Shown: piece after piece, positions 17,959-26,104 of the stretch
Position numbering within the stretch: the first letter of the stretch is position 1
Layout of the letters: every line of letters begins with the position of its first letter
Source of the DNA: Muribaculaceae bacterium
Lineage (GTDB): Bacteria > Bacteroidota > Bacteroidia > Bacteroidales > Muribaculaceae
Reading direction: 5' to 3'
Assembly: GCA_017399915.1 (NCBI GenBank)
Contig: JAFQAS010000025.1
Location: 28,363-92,362, forward strand
Length of the DNA stretch: 64,000 nucleotides
Notes under the pieces: model-generated
Seen by the model: the letters and a program-made list of their open reading frames with translations, nothing else
The model's database searches: none
What the model was told of the DNA's origin: nothing
Position numbers and translations under genes: made by a program

Positions 17959-19071
17959 ATGAAATTGCAACGGCTGTCGATAGATAATTTTAAGAATATT
18001 GCAGAGGCTCGGCTTGAGTTTTCGCCTAAGGCTAATTGCCTGTTGGGCAATAATGGCATGGGGAAAAGTAATTTGCTCGACGCAATCTATTATATGAGTT
18101 TCTGCAAAAGTTTCAATGGAGTGCAAGATGCGATGCTTATCAAGCGCGATGAGGATTTCTGCATCGTGAATGCCACTTACGACCGCCGTGAAACAACCGA
18201 GGATTTATCTCTCGGCATTGCCCGTGGCAAACGCAAGACATTTAAACGCAAGGGGAAAGAATATCAACGATTGAGCCAACATATCGGGCTGTTTCCTCTT
18301 GTGATGGTCGCGCCCAATGATATTGACATCATTCGTGGCAATAGCGACGAGCGTCGCCGACTCATCGATATGATTATATCGCAAAGCGACCACCGCTATC
18401 TCGACCAACTGATACGCTACAACCATAGCCTTGAACAACGTAATAAACTCTTGCGCGACGGTTGTGTTGACCATAGCCTATATATGGCCATAGAAATCAC
18501 TATGGGAATGGCCGCCGAATATATCAACCATTGCCGCAAGGAATGGGTAGATAGATTGTCGGAAATATTCAATAGATATTATAATGCGATTGCCGGCGAT
18601 GGCGAACAAGTGGAGTTGAGCTATCGCAGCAGTTTGAACGAGCCGGGAGCAACTATGGAGTCACTACTCGACAGCGCCCGTCGACACGATGAGATAGTGC
18701 GACACACCACTGTGGGCATTCATCGCGACGATATTGATATGACCATTGCCGGAATGCCGGTGAAACGTACCGGATCGCAAGGCCAATGCAAAACGTTTAC
18801 TATTGCCCTTCGCTTGGCTCAATATGAGCTATTGAGCGAGACCACAAACCTCAAGCCCCTACTCCTTCTCGATGATATATTTGACAAACTCGACGCCACA
18901 CGCGTGGAGCATATAATGGGAATTGTGATGAGCGACACTTTCGGTCAAATTTTCATCACCGACACCAACCGCACCCACCTCGACCGCATCATTGAACGCA
19001 CAAGCGGTGATTACCGCATCTGGGAAGTTGACAATGGCATATTCACTCCTCTAAACACCTCACAGCAATGA
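17959..19071 (+). CDS. recF: DNA replication and repair protein RecF
   Basis: A 370-residue SMC-like ATPase that helps load RecA onto gapped DNA with RecO and RecR. The start MKLQRLSIDNFKNI is the family's classical opening. Walker A is GNNGMGKSN (30-38); the signature region is GSQGQCKTFTIALRLAQ, and Walker B is PLLLLDDIFDKLD, followed by FITDTN. Length is standard. It lies downstream of a terminator with its own promoter, and its stop overlaps the next gene (ATGA, 4 bases), so the DUF721 gene is translationally coupled, an arrangement common around recF/dnaA-linked genes. Confidence 0.97.
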   Translation: MKLQRLSIDNFKNIAEARLEFSPKANCLLGNNGMGKSNLLDAIYYMSFCKSFNGVQDAMLIKRDEDFCIVNATYDRRETTEDLSLGIARGKRKTFKRKGKEYQRLSQHIGLFPLVMVAPNDIDIIRGNSDERRRLIDMIISQSDHRYLDQLIRYNHSLEQRNKLLRDGCVDHSLYMAIEITMGMAAEYINHCRKEWVDRLSEIFNRYYNAIAGDGEQVELSYRSSLNEPGATMESLLDSARRHDEIVRHTTVGIHRDDIDMTIAGMPVKRTGSQGQCKTFTIALRLAQYELLSETTNLKPLLLLDDIFDKLDATRVEHIMGIVMSDTFGQIFITDTNRTHLDRIIERTSGDYRIWEVDNGIFTPLNTSQQ

Positions 19072-19358
19072 AACGTCGCGACGCTCAAAGCATAAAAGAC
19101 ATCATCGACGTGGCTCTCTCGCAAAGTGGAGTGTCGGGGGTTATTGATGAACAACGCCTATGTTACTTGTGGCCCGAGATTGTGGGACCCGGCATAAATC
19201 GATATACAACAAAACGCTATGTTGAGCGAGGAGTGTTGCATGTATACCTCTCCTCGGCCGCATTAAAAAACGAGTTGCAATTTCATCGTAGCCGTCTTGT
19301 CGAAGAATTAAACAAAGCGGTGGGAAAGAATGTTATAACAAATATAATGATTCATTAA
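19068..19358 (+). CDS. DUF721 (DciA-like) protein
   Basis: A 96-residue protein of the DUF721 family. In other bacteria DciA, the founding member, recruits or loads the replicative helicase; recF neighbours of this family are widespread. Visible family pattern: LCYLWPEIVGPGINRYT (the W...VG core), followed by a strand RGVLHVYLSSAALKNELQF and a helix with HRSRLVEELNKAVG. It overlaps recF by four bases and ends three bases before the thioesterase gene, so the three are co-transcribed. A role in replication is inferred from family and context. Confidence 0.85.
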   Translation: MKRRDAQSIKDIIDVALSQSGVSGVIDEQRLCYLWPEIVGPGINRYTTKRYVERGVLHVYLSSAALKNELQFHRSRLVEELNKAVGKNVITNIMIH

Positions 19359-19360
19359 AA

Positions 19361-19849
19361 ATGGAAGCCATAACCTACCCCGATTCAACCAACCCACGTG
19401 TACCACAAGCCTCTCAGCCTTTTCGCCACGTGACTCCTATACAGATACGATTTAACGACATCGACGTGATAGGCCACATCAACAATAATGCCTATCTCGA
19501 ATATATGGACTTGGGCAAGACTGCCTATTTCAATGCCGTAAAGCCCGAATTGGTCAACTGGAAACACATAAATGTGGTGATAGTGAACGTAAATTGCGAC
19601 TTTTTCTCACCCGGATATATCAAAGAACCTATTGCCGTGCTCACTACAGTAACCTCAATTTCTCAACGCAGCTTGAAGTTGGAGCAACGCATCATAAACA
19701 TCGAAACCGGCGATGTGAAATGTGTGGGTCGCACTGTGATGGCAGGCTTTGACCCCACTACAGCACAAGGAGCCGAAATTGACCCCGAATGGGTTAAAGC
19801 TATATGTGCCTATGAGGAAAAAGAGTTGTTCACCCCTTCGCATAGATAA
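19361..19849 (+). CDS. Acyl-CoA thioesterase, hotdog (4HBT-like) fold
   Basis: A 162-residue single hotdog-domain protein. IQIRFNDIDVIGHINNNAY carries the conserved Asp and the GHxNN of 4-hydroxybenzoyl-CoA-thioesterase-like enzymes, which hydrolyse acyl-CoA or acyl-ACP thioesters; YLEYMDLGKTAYF is the next helix. The N-terminal about 22 residues are a proline- and serine-rich extension of unclear purpose. Actual acyl substrate is unknown. It follows the DUF721 gene by two bases, probably as the last gene of the recF operon. Confidence 0.85.
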   Translation: MEAITYPDSTNPRVPQASQPFRHVTPIQIRFNDIDVIGHINNNAYLEYMDLGKTAYFNAVKPELVNWKHINVVIVNVNCDFFSPGYIKEPIAVLTTVTSISQRSLKLEQRIINIETGDVKCVGRTVMAGFDPTTAQGAEIDPEWVKAICAYEEKELFTPSHR

Positions 19850-19933
19850 ATATTATCCTACAATTTTGTCCATTTAACCGCTAAACATTGTCATATAAGC
19901 TTTTCACTCATATGATAATTGAAAAGAAATGTG

Positions 19934-19941
19934 TAACTTTG
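19934..19941 (+). promoter_or_regulatory. Promoter -7 element for the SIS protein
   Basis: TAACTTTG, a full match to TAnnTTTG, 45 bases before the start codon at 19987. Confidence 0.55.
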
Positions 19942-19986
19942 CACATTGAAAAAATTACTCATCGAAAACTATCACTATAGCCTATT

Positions 19987-20592
19987 ATGGATATTCTTGA
20001 AACAATGCGCAGTATTCTTGAAGCTGAAAGCAAAGCAATCAGCAATATTCCTGTAACTGATGATTACACAAAAGCCGTTGATGCCATTATCGAACATGTG
20101 CACAACCGCAAAGGAAAACTCGTAACATCGGGCATGGGTAAAGCCGGACAAATTGCAATGAATATTGCCACTACATTTAGTTCCACTGGCACTCCTGCCG
20201 TAAATATCCACCCAAGTGAAGCTCAACATGGCGACTTGGGATTATTACAACCCAACGACATTATGTTGTTGATTTCAAACTCAGGCAAAACCCGTGAGAT
20301 TATCGATTTTGTGACTCTCGCACGCAACTTATATCCACAATTGCCATTAATCGTCATCACCGGCAATGCTGATAGCGAATTGGCTCACGATGCCGACTAT
20401 GTGTTGGCTACCGGCGGTGCTGCCGAAGTGTGTCCGCTTGGGCTCACTCCCACTACTTCAACCACAATGATGACCGTGATAGGAGACGTGCTTGTGGTGA
20501 GTGTGATGAAGAAAACCGGATTCACAAAGGCCGACTATGCCAAACGTCATCACGGAGGATATTTAGGTCACGTGTCACGAGGCGATAAATAG
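19987..20592 (+). CDS. SIS-domain sugar isomerase, KdsD-like but without CBS domains
   Basis: A 201-residue SIS (sugar isomerase) domain. Motifs match the SIS half of arabinose-5-phosphate isomerase KdsD, which makes ribulose-5-phosphate into arabinose-5-phosphate for the Kdo of lipopolysaccharide: SGMGKAGQIAMNIA, FSSTGTPAVNIHPSEAQHGDLG, LISNSGKTREI, and CPLGLTPTTSTT. KdsD normally carries two CBS domains after the SIS domain (total about 320 residues); here the protein stops after HHGGYLGHVS. Either a KdsD that dispenses with CBS domains or a related hexulose isomerase. It has its own promoter and no Kdo genes nearby. Confidence 0.8.
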   Translation: MDILETMRSILEAESKAISNIPVTDDYTKAVDAIIEHVHNRKGKLVTSGMGKAGQIAMNIATTFSSTGTPAVNIHPSEAQHGDLGLLQPNDIMLLISNSGKTREIIDFVTLARNLYPQLPLIVITGNADSELAHDADYVLATGGAAEVCPLGLTPTTSTTMMTVIGDVLVVSVMKKTGFTKADYAKRHHGGYLGHVSRGDK

Positions 20593-20611
20593 CATATATC
20601 TTTGTTGCGAA

Positions 20612-21628
20612 ATGGGAATGAAAACTTCGCTCGACCCTGTTTTTTTAGTTTTTGAGAACAAAACAGCTCACAACCTGCTTGACAATTACAAGGCCGGGGC
20701 GACCATTTTTGCACTACGTCATAAACTTGCAAATGCTTCTTTGTTGACTATTATCGACTCAACAAGAACTATTGCAAATCACTTGATTGCCGATGACAAT
20801 ATAAGCAAAGCAATCGCGCAATTTAGTTGGTTAAACACGCTTTTCACTCGTTCTCATCGCGAAAGCATAGCTGATGTACACGTGGCAATCAAGCAAATAC
20901 TTGTTGCGCTTCTTATCGAAGACGGAAAAGTTGACTTGGCAATGGGTATTGCCGCCGAAGCACTCTCGATGATGGTGCAAAACTCCCGACGCAAAGATGA
21001 AGGATTTATGTGTCTGCTTGCGATGTTGCTATATGACCTTGCACAAATTCACTGCATAAAGAAAGAGTTTAAGCAAGCCGAGCGCGATATTGCCAAGTCG
21101 ATGAAACTACTCGAAAAGCTGTCAAAAATAAATCAACAACGATATGGAGCCGCTCATATCACAGCGTTAAATGCGTCAACCTCAATATATCGCTCGCGAG
21201 TGGATCAAGCCAACCTATTAGCTCAATATCAAGAGGCTACAACAACATATCTTGCCGAGGTAAACTCAGGCATCATGGACGCCACTACTCGATTGATAGC
21301 TTCACTTCAAAACGAGGGCAACACCCTCTCGCAAATGAATCGTCATCGCGAAGCTATTCACTTCTATACTCGTGCGCTGAAATATCTCACACGCATCGAG
21401 CCGGAGTTTTCGCTTCAACAGTTACAACTATCAATATCACTTGGCGAGGCATTGATACAAACAAAAAACACTCGCGACAAGGGTGTTCACTTGCTCAATA
21501 CAATGCTTCACAAGGCCACAAAACTCAATGCAACCGATGAGCATAAACGCATTGTGCAGATTTTGCTCAACGCTCGTAGCAACCGACTCGACATATTGGG
21601 TTTATGGCATAAAATGTTCCCCAAATAA
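20612..21628 (+). CDS. TPR-like helical repeat protein, function unknown
   Basis: A 338-residue soluble, helix-rich protein with no signal peptide. Repeats such as GNTLSQMNRHREAIHFYTRALKYL (near 235-258) and YDLAQIHCIKKEFKQAERDI (near 145-165) fit tetratricopeptide helices, which mediate protein contacts. No enzymatic motif is seen. A promoter-like TATCTTTG at 20597-20604 sits seven bases before the ATG, so the leader would be very short. It is followed by ribH after 30 bases. Function cannot be assigned. Confidence 0.75.
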   Translation: MGMKTSLDPVFLVFENKTAHNLLDNYKAGATIFALRHKLANASLLTIIDSTRTIANHLIADDNISKAIAQFSWLNTLFTRSHRESIADVHVAIKQILVALLIEDGKVDLAMGIAAEALSMMVQNSRRKDEGFMCLLAMLLYDLAQIHCIKKEFKQAERDIAKSMKLLEKLSKINQQRYGAAHITALNASTSIYRSRVDQANLLAQYQEATTTYLAEVNSGIMDATTRLIASLQNEGNTLSQMNRHREAIHFYTRALKYLTRIEPEFSLQQLQLSISLGEALIQTKNTRDKGVHLLNTMLHKATKLNATDEHKRIVQILLNARSNRLDILGLWHKMFPK

Positions 21629-21658
21629 ACAACAATACAATCTTCATAATAAATTTTC

Positions 21659-22150
21659 ATGGCAACAAATCTATCTCACAGCGCACCTCAAGGTGCTATC
21701 CCCAAAGTTGAAAACATGAGAGTGGCTATCGTAGCCGCCGAGTGGAATGCTCATATCACCGGTGCCCTCACCGATGGAGCTTTGAAAGTATTCTCTTCAC
21801 AAGGATTTGCCCAAGAGGACGTTGACGTGTATCATGTTCCCGGTGCCGTTGAATTGACCTTTGCCGCATCACAACTAATCGAAGCGTCATTATATGATGC
21901 TATTATCGTGTTTGGTTGTGTGATTCGTGGTGGCACTCCCCACTTCGATTATGTGTGTCAAAGTGTGACTCAAGGCATCACCGCTCTTAATACCGATTGC
22001 GACACTCCTGTAATTTTTGGAGTATTAACAGTTGATTGTGAGCAAGATGCGCTCGACCGCTGTGGTGGAAAACTCGGAAACAAAGGCGAGGAAGCAGCTG
22101 TTGCTGCAATTAAAATGCACGATTTCGCTTGCAAAGTTAAAGAACTTTGA
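21659..22150 (+). CDS. ribH: 6,7-dimethyl-8-ribityllumazine synthase
   Basis: A 163-residue lumazine synthase, which condenses 5-amino-6-ribitylaminouracil with dihydroxybutanone phosphate in riboflavin synthesis and forms hollow icosahedral or pentameric shells. Motifs: VAAEWNAHITGAL at the N-terminal substrate site, VPGAVELTFAA, GCVIRGGTPHFDYVC with the catalytic His, and FGVLTVDCEQDALDR. Length is standard. No FMN riboswitch is visible in the short 30-base leader. It follows the TPR gene and ends 20 bases before tRNA-Tyr. Confidence 0.97.
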   Translation: MATNLSHSAPQGAIPKVENMRVAIVAAEWNAHITGALTDGALKVFSSQGFAQEDVDVYHVPGAVELTFAASQLIEASLYDAIIVFGCVIRGGTPHFDYVCQSVTQGITALNTDCDTPVIFGVLTVDCEQDALDRCGGKLGNKGEEAAVAAIKMHDFACKVKEL

Positions 22151-22159
22151 TTATCTTTG
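22129..22159 (+). promoter_or_regulatory. Promoter of the tRNA-Tyr/tRNA-Gly unit
   Basis: TTG (22129-22131), 20 bases, TATCTTTG (22152-22159). It lies inside the ribH 3' end and 12 bases before the tRNA. Confidence 0.7.
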
Positions 22160-22170
22160 CACACGATTTA

Positions 22171-22253
22171 GGGCGAATACCAGAGTGGCCAAATGGGGCA
22201 GACTGTAAATCTGCTGGTTTATACCTTCGGTGGTTCGAATCCATCTTCGCCCA
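22171..22253 (+). tRNA. tRNA-Tyr (GTA)
   Basis: Acceptor GGGCGAA pairs with TTCGCCC; anticodon loop contains GTA (GACTGTAAATC); GGTTCGAATCC T-arm; long variable arm between, as expected for a class II tyrosine tRNA. CCA is not encoded in full. Confidence 0.97.
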
Positions 22254-22273
22254 CAAAATTTTTTCATAACGTT

Positions 22274-22346
22274 GCGGAAGTAGCTCAGTCGATAGAGCAT
22301 CAGCCTTCCAAGCTGAGGGTCGCGGGTTTGAGCCCCGTCTTCCGCT
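22274..22346 (+). tRNA. tRNA-Gly (TCC)
   Basis: Acceptor GCGGAAG pairs with CTTCCGC; D-arm AGCTCAGTCGATAGAGC; anticodon loop CCTTCCAAG with TCC; T-arm GCGGGTTTGAGCCCCGT. Lies 20 bases after tRNA-Tyr in one transcript. Confidence 0.97.
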
Positions 22347-22352
22347 CAAAGA

Positions 22353-22384
22353 AAAGCCTCGAAGCAATTTCGAGGCTTTTTGTT
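22353..22384 (+). terminator. Terminator of the tRNA unit
   Basis: Stem AAAGCCTCGAA / TTTCGAGGCTTT with loop GCAA, then a T-rich tail. Confidence 0.9.
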
Positions 22385-22486
22385 TTATAACATAAAGGTT
22401 AAACCTTTATTGTGACATTGGACTTAATCTCCACAATATAACACGTCGAAAATCGTTTATATTATGGATAAAAAGCGAAAATTGCA

Positions 22487-23911
22487 ATGAATAAGATAAA
22501 AACACTCATTGGGATATGTGGATTGCTATTAATCATGGGGCTTTCGTCGTGTATTGAGGACGGAATTTCGTCTAATAGCAATGACCAGCCCACATTCTCA
22601 ACCGACACCCTTGATATGGGGCCTATATTTACCGAAGCGGGGACTCCCACACACTCGTTTACCGTGTATAACCGCCACGATAAAATCATCAACATCAGCA
22701 GCATTAAGATGCGTGATGATGCCGATGGTATGTTCCGACTCAATGTCGACGGAGTGAGCGGCAAGGAGTTTCAAAACGTTGAAATTCGTCCTAACGACTC
22801 AATATATGTGTTTGTCGAAGCTACATTAAAAGCAAATAATACCGATGCTCCGGTAGTAGTGGAACGACACCTCGATTTTGTGACTCAAGGACTCACGTCT
22901 ACTGTGGTAATCAGTGCACAAGGGCAAGATGTGGAGCGTCGCAAAGGCCTTGTCATCGACACCGACACACGTCTTACCGCCAATAAGCCTTACCAAATCT
23001 TTGACTCTATCGTAGTAAAAGAGGGGGCGACTTTGACTCTCGATGCCGGCGTGACACTTTATTTCCACAACAACGCAACGATGAAAGTGGAAGGCACTCT
23101 TGTGAGCAACGGCACTGTGGAAAAGCCTGTAAACATGACCGGCGACCGCATCGACAATGTGGTAAACGACCTACCTTTTGAACTTATGGCAGGGCAATGG
23201 GCCGGACTTGAATTTACCTCAACAAGCCGCAACAACTATCTCACACACACTTCAATACGAAACACCGTGTGGGGTGTATTTGTCGATTCAATAGGTTCTC
23301 AAGAAAATCCGGCACTGACACTTATCAACTGTCAGCTACGCAACTCACAAGAATATTCTCTCGCCTCAATATATAGCGACATCAAAGCTGTGGGCTGCGA
23401 GATTGCCGAAGCAGCTGCAGGATTGGTTTTCTTGCGTGGTGGAAAACATATTTTCAACCACTGTACTTTTGCCAACTATTATCTATTCTCGGCTCTCGGT
23501 GGTCCGGCCATTCAATTTGACCACATTAATGCCGAAACCGACGACAACTCAGGTCTGCCATATATGGAAGCCGACTTCACCAACTCAATAATCTATGGCA
23601 ACGGCTCGGAGCTATCGCATGGCGACCTCACAGGCACGGCTATCACGTTGCGCTACTGCCTATTGAAATCGGAAGGTAGCAATGACGACAACTTCATTTG
23701 TTGCATATGGGGTGAAGATCCGCTATATTACACTGTGCGCAACGAGTATATCTTTGACTATCGACTCAAAAACGAATCTCCTGCAATAGGTGCTGCATAT
23801 CTCGATTATACTCTGCCCGAAGCTCAATTTGACCGCTACGGATTGCCTCGCGGCAGTCAACCCGACATGGGTGCGTATGTATATGTTCCTGCTGAGGAGG
23901 AAAATAAATAA
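22487..23911 (+). CDS. Lipoprotein with right-handed beta-helix
   Basis: A 474-residue lipoprotein; MNKIKTLIGICGLLLIMGLSSC is a signal peptide with lipobox LSSC (Cys22). After a beta-sandwich-like first third, repeats with TLTLDAGVTLYFHNNATMKVEG, LVSNGTVEKPVNMTG and GQWAGLEFTST indicate a parallel beta-helix of the pectin-lyase type. Proteins of this kind are common on Bacteroidales surfaces and may bind or cleave glycans, but no catalytic set is identifiable here. It ends with the marker-like phrase PDMGAYVYVP, a frequent end of such beta-helix proteins (DMGAYEF). Followed after 30 bases by mtnN, possibly in the same transcript. Confidence 0.8.
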   Translation: MNKIKTLIGICGLLLIMGLSSCIEDGISSNSNDQPTFSTDTLDMGPIFTEAGTPTHSFTVYNRHDKIINISSIKMRDDADGMFRLNVDGVSGKEFQNVEIRPNDSIYVFVEATLKANNTDAPVVVERHLDFVTQGLTSTVVISAQGQDVERRKGLVIDTDTRLTANKPYQIFDSIVVKEGATLTLDAGVTLYFHNNATMKVEGTLVSNGTVEKPVNMTGDRIDNVVNDLPFELMAGQWAGLEFTSTSRNNYLTHTSIRNTVWGVFVDSIGSQENPALTLINCQLRNSQEYSLASIYSDIKAVGCEIAEAAAGLVFLRGGKHIFNHCTFANYYLFSALGGPAIQFDHINAETDDNSGLPYMEADFTNSIIYGNGSELSHGDLTGTAITLRYCLLKSEGSNDDNFICCIWGEDPLYYTVRNEYIFDYRLKNESPAIGAAYLDYTLPEAQFDRYGLPRGSQPDMGAYVYVPAEEENK

Positions 23912-23941
23912 TTCACAATGCGTAATTAAAAAATAATCGAT

Positions 23942-24622
23942 ATGAAAATAGGAATTATCGTGGCTATGGGAAAAGAGTTGAAACTCTTGTTACCATTAAT
24001 TGAAAACCACTCTACCATAACAATCAACGACATAGCATTCCACACCGGAAAAATCCACAATCACGAAATTACCGCCATGCAATGTGGCATAGGAAAGGTG
24101 AATGCGGCAATAGGCACTCTCACGCTTATCGAAAATTTCCACTCCGACTTGGTGATAAATACCGGAGTAGCAGGTGGTGCAGGCGGTGGCGCAGGCATTC
24201 TTGATGTGGTAGTGGCTGAACGAATCGCATATCACGATGTGTGGTGCGGTCCCGGCACCGAGTGGGGCGATGCAGCCGGTTGTCCACGTTATTTCACGAG
24301 TGTGCCCGAATTAGTGGCACTTCCCTGCCTTGCCGATGACCCCAAAGTGAAACGTGGCCTCATCTGTTCGGGCGATATCTTCATCTCTAAAGTTGAAGAG
24401 GTAGAACGCATTAAGAGTTTATTCCCCGACGTGATGGCTGTAGATATGGAATCGGCATCAATAGCACAAGTGTGTCACCTCAAAAATGTGATGTTCTTCT
24501 GCATGCGCGTTATCAGCGACACTCCGGGAGGCGACGACAATATCGCTCAATACAAAAACTTCTGGGAAGATGCTCCTCAACACACTTTTGAGAAATTGAC
24601 ACAATTATTATCATGTTTCTAA
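23942..24622 (+). CDS. mtnN: 5'-methylthioadenosine/S-adenosylhomocysteine nucleosidase
   Basis: A 226-residue MTA/SAH nucleosidase (Pfs), which splits adenine from S-adenosylhomocysteine and methylthioadenosine. Motifs: IGIIVAMGKELKLL with Glu12 near the catalytic acid, NTGVAGGAGGG phosphate-side loop, VDMESASIAQ for ribose binding, and VISDTPGG with the catalytic Asp. Length is standard. It is 13 bases upstream of luxS, so the two enzymes that convert S-adenosylhomocysteine to homocysteine and DPD/AI-2 are co-transcribed. metK in the same window, controlled by a SAM riboswitch, supplies the substrate pathway. Confidence 0.96.
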   Translation: MKIGIIVAMGKELKLLLPLIENHSTITINDIAFHTGKIHNHEITAMQCGIGKVNAAIGTLTLIENFHSDLVINTGVAGGAGGGAGILDVVVAERIAYHDVWCGPGTEWGDAAGCPRYFTSVPELVALPCLADDPKVKRGLICSGDIFISKVEEVERIKSLFPDVMAVDMESASIAQVCHLKNVMFFCMRVISDTPGGDDNIAQYKNFWEDAPQHTFEKLTQLLSCF

Positions 24623-24635
24623 GCCACTTCTTCAA

Positions 24636-25118
24636 ATGGAAAAGATAGCAAGTTTCACAATCAATCACTTAGACTTAAAACGTGGCATTTTCGTGTCGCG
24701 CAAAGATACTACTACATCGGGTGATGTAATCACCACTTTCGACATTCGCATGAAGGAGCCCAATCGCGAAGAAGCTGCCGATGGTGCCGCGTTGCACACT
24801 ATCGAGCATCTTGCCGCCACATTCCTTCGCAACCATGCGCAATGGAAAGAACGCATTATCTATTGGGGCCCGATGGGTTGTCGCACAGGCAACTACCTAC
24901 TTATCAACGGCGACTACTCCTCAACCGACATCGCTCCGTTGATGCGCGAAACGTTTGAGTTTATCGCTTCTTTTGAAGGCGAAATCCCCGGGGCTACCGC
25001 TCGCGATTGCGGCAACTACACCTACAACGACCTCGACCTTGCTCGTAAAGAAGCAAAAAAATATCTCGATGAGGTATTGATGAATCTACAACACGAAAAC
25101 CTCAACTATCCTCAATAA
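24636..25118 (+). CDS. luxS: S-ribosylhomocysteine lyase (AI-2 synthase)
   Basis: A 160-residue LuxS, which converts S-ribosylhomocysteine to homocysteine and DPD, the precursor of autoinducer 2. The metal site is visible as HTIEH (His54, His58) and Cys125 in ATARDCGNY; the second catalytic Cys82 is in GPMGCRTG. Length fits the family. Directly behind mtnN (13 bases) and 15 bases before the AlbA_2 gene. No own promoter is needed or obvious. Confidence 0.98.
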   Translation: MEKIASFTINHLDLKRGIFVSRKDTTTSGDVITTFDIRMKEPNREEAADGAALHTIEHLAATFLRNHAQWKERIIYWGPMGCRTGNYLLINGDYSSTDIAPLMRETFEFIASFEGEIPGATARDCGNYTYNDLDLARKEAKKYLDEVLMNLQHENLNYPQ

Positions 25119-25133
25119 CACCTCGCCTCAATA

Positions 25134-25787
25134 GTGAAAGATATAAAGGCCATAAAAGGCAAATTTTATATCCAGCGACTCATCGAGGAGGGGGAACATG
25201 AACATCAAGACTTCAAATTCTCCATCTCCGATGCTCGCAAGATAGCTCGCAGCGTGTCGGCTTTTGCCAACAACGATGGCGGGCGATTGCTCATTGGAGT
25301 GAAAGACAATGGCAATATTGCCGGAGTGCGCAACGAGGAGGATATATATGTGGTGGAGCAAGCCGCACAAATGTATTGCCGTCCGGCTCAAAAAGTGGAA
25401 TTTACCGCATTTAAAACCGAAGGTGGAGCCATCGTGATTCGTGCCGAGATTGCCAAAGCCTCTCACCGCCCCGTGCAAGCCCAAGAGCCCGACGGCTCAT
25501 GGCGCACCTATTATCGCATGAAAGATGAAAATATCGTTGCTCCCGACCTCATGGTGCGAGCTTGGCGCAAAAAAGAGTCGCAAAAAGGAGCCTTACTCTC
25601 CTTCTCCGAAGCCGAAAGCGCGCTTATCAACCACCTTGAAGAAAACGAGATGACCACCATTGAAGAATTCATGAAAATAGCACGCATATCACGCCGCACA
25701 GCCGAAGAAATCATCATAAAACTATATGCCGTAGGCATAATCGACTTCACCTACACCGGCACCACATTCAAAATCACCCAACAATAA
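25134..25787 (+). CDS. AlbA_2 (Schlafen-like) domain protein
   Basis: A 217-residue protein starting at GTG 25134, directly behind luxS. The N-terminal half is an AlbA_2 domain: EHEHQDFKFSISDARKIARS, FANNDGGRLLIGVKDNGNIAGV and an intervening EEDIY, the family pattern (E..DFK..., G..L.iGv.D.G). Such domains occur in putative regulators and Schlafen-like proteins and may bind nucleic acid or nucleotides. The C-terminal part (about 155-217) is helical with LINHLEENEMTTIEEFMKIA, like a winged helix, suggesting a DNA-binding regulator. The last gene of the mtnN-luxS transcript; role unknown. Confidence 0.82.
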   Translation: MKDIKAIKGKFYIQRLIEEGEHEHQDFKFSISDARKIARSVSAFANNDGGRLLIGVKDNGNIAGVRNEEDIYVVEQAAQMYCRPAQKVEFTAFKTEGGAIVIRAEIAKASHRPVQAQEPDGSWRTYYRMKDENIVAPDLMVRAWRKKESQKGALLSFSEAESALINHLEENEMTTIEEFMKIARISRRTAEEIIIKLYAVGIIDFTYTGTTFKITQQ

Positions 25788-26104
25788 ACGCCCTCCCACT
25801 CAAATAGGACAAAAAGTTAATCTGATTAGCAAATGAGGTAAAAAGTAAATCCGATTTGCTAATGGGACAGAATGTAAATCCTATAAAATACCGATTTTTA
25901 GGTATTGCAAAGCTAACACCCAGCATCTATCTTTGTGGCAGATAATTATACGAATGTTCTTTACCACAAGAAGTAATCTATTGACTATTTAAGGGAACGA
26001 ATCAACATATTCCCACCCTTATAAATAGACATCGCCCACACTACACGTTTGCGAAAACCGAGTGTGGGCGAGATATTTTATTCTACTCTATGACGAGTAT
26101 CGAT
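25788..26104. other. Intergenic region after the AlbA_2 gene
   Basis: Contains the tandem repeats at 25806-25893 and a hairpin TCGCCCACACT (26032-26042) / AGTGTGGGCGA (26061-26071) that may terminate the convergent genes on both sides. No further gene is seen. Confidence 0.6.
25806..25893. repeat. Three imperfect tandem repeats, possible IS21-type end remnant
   Basis: Units GGACAAAAAGTTAATCTGAT, GGTAAAAAGTAAATCCGAT and GGACAGAATGTAAATCCTAT start at about 25807, 25837 and 25865. AGCAAAT (25828) and ATTTGCT (25854) also form an inverted repeat. Repeated ends of this look (AAAAAGTAAATCxGA) are seen at the termini of IS21-family elements, but no transposase gene is here, so this may be a relic or a regulator site. 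Confidence 0.4.
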
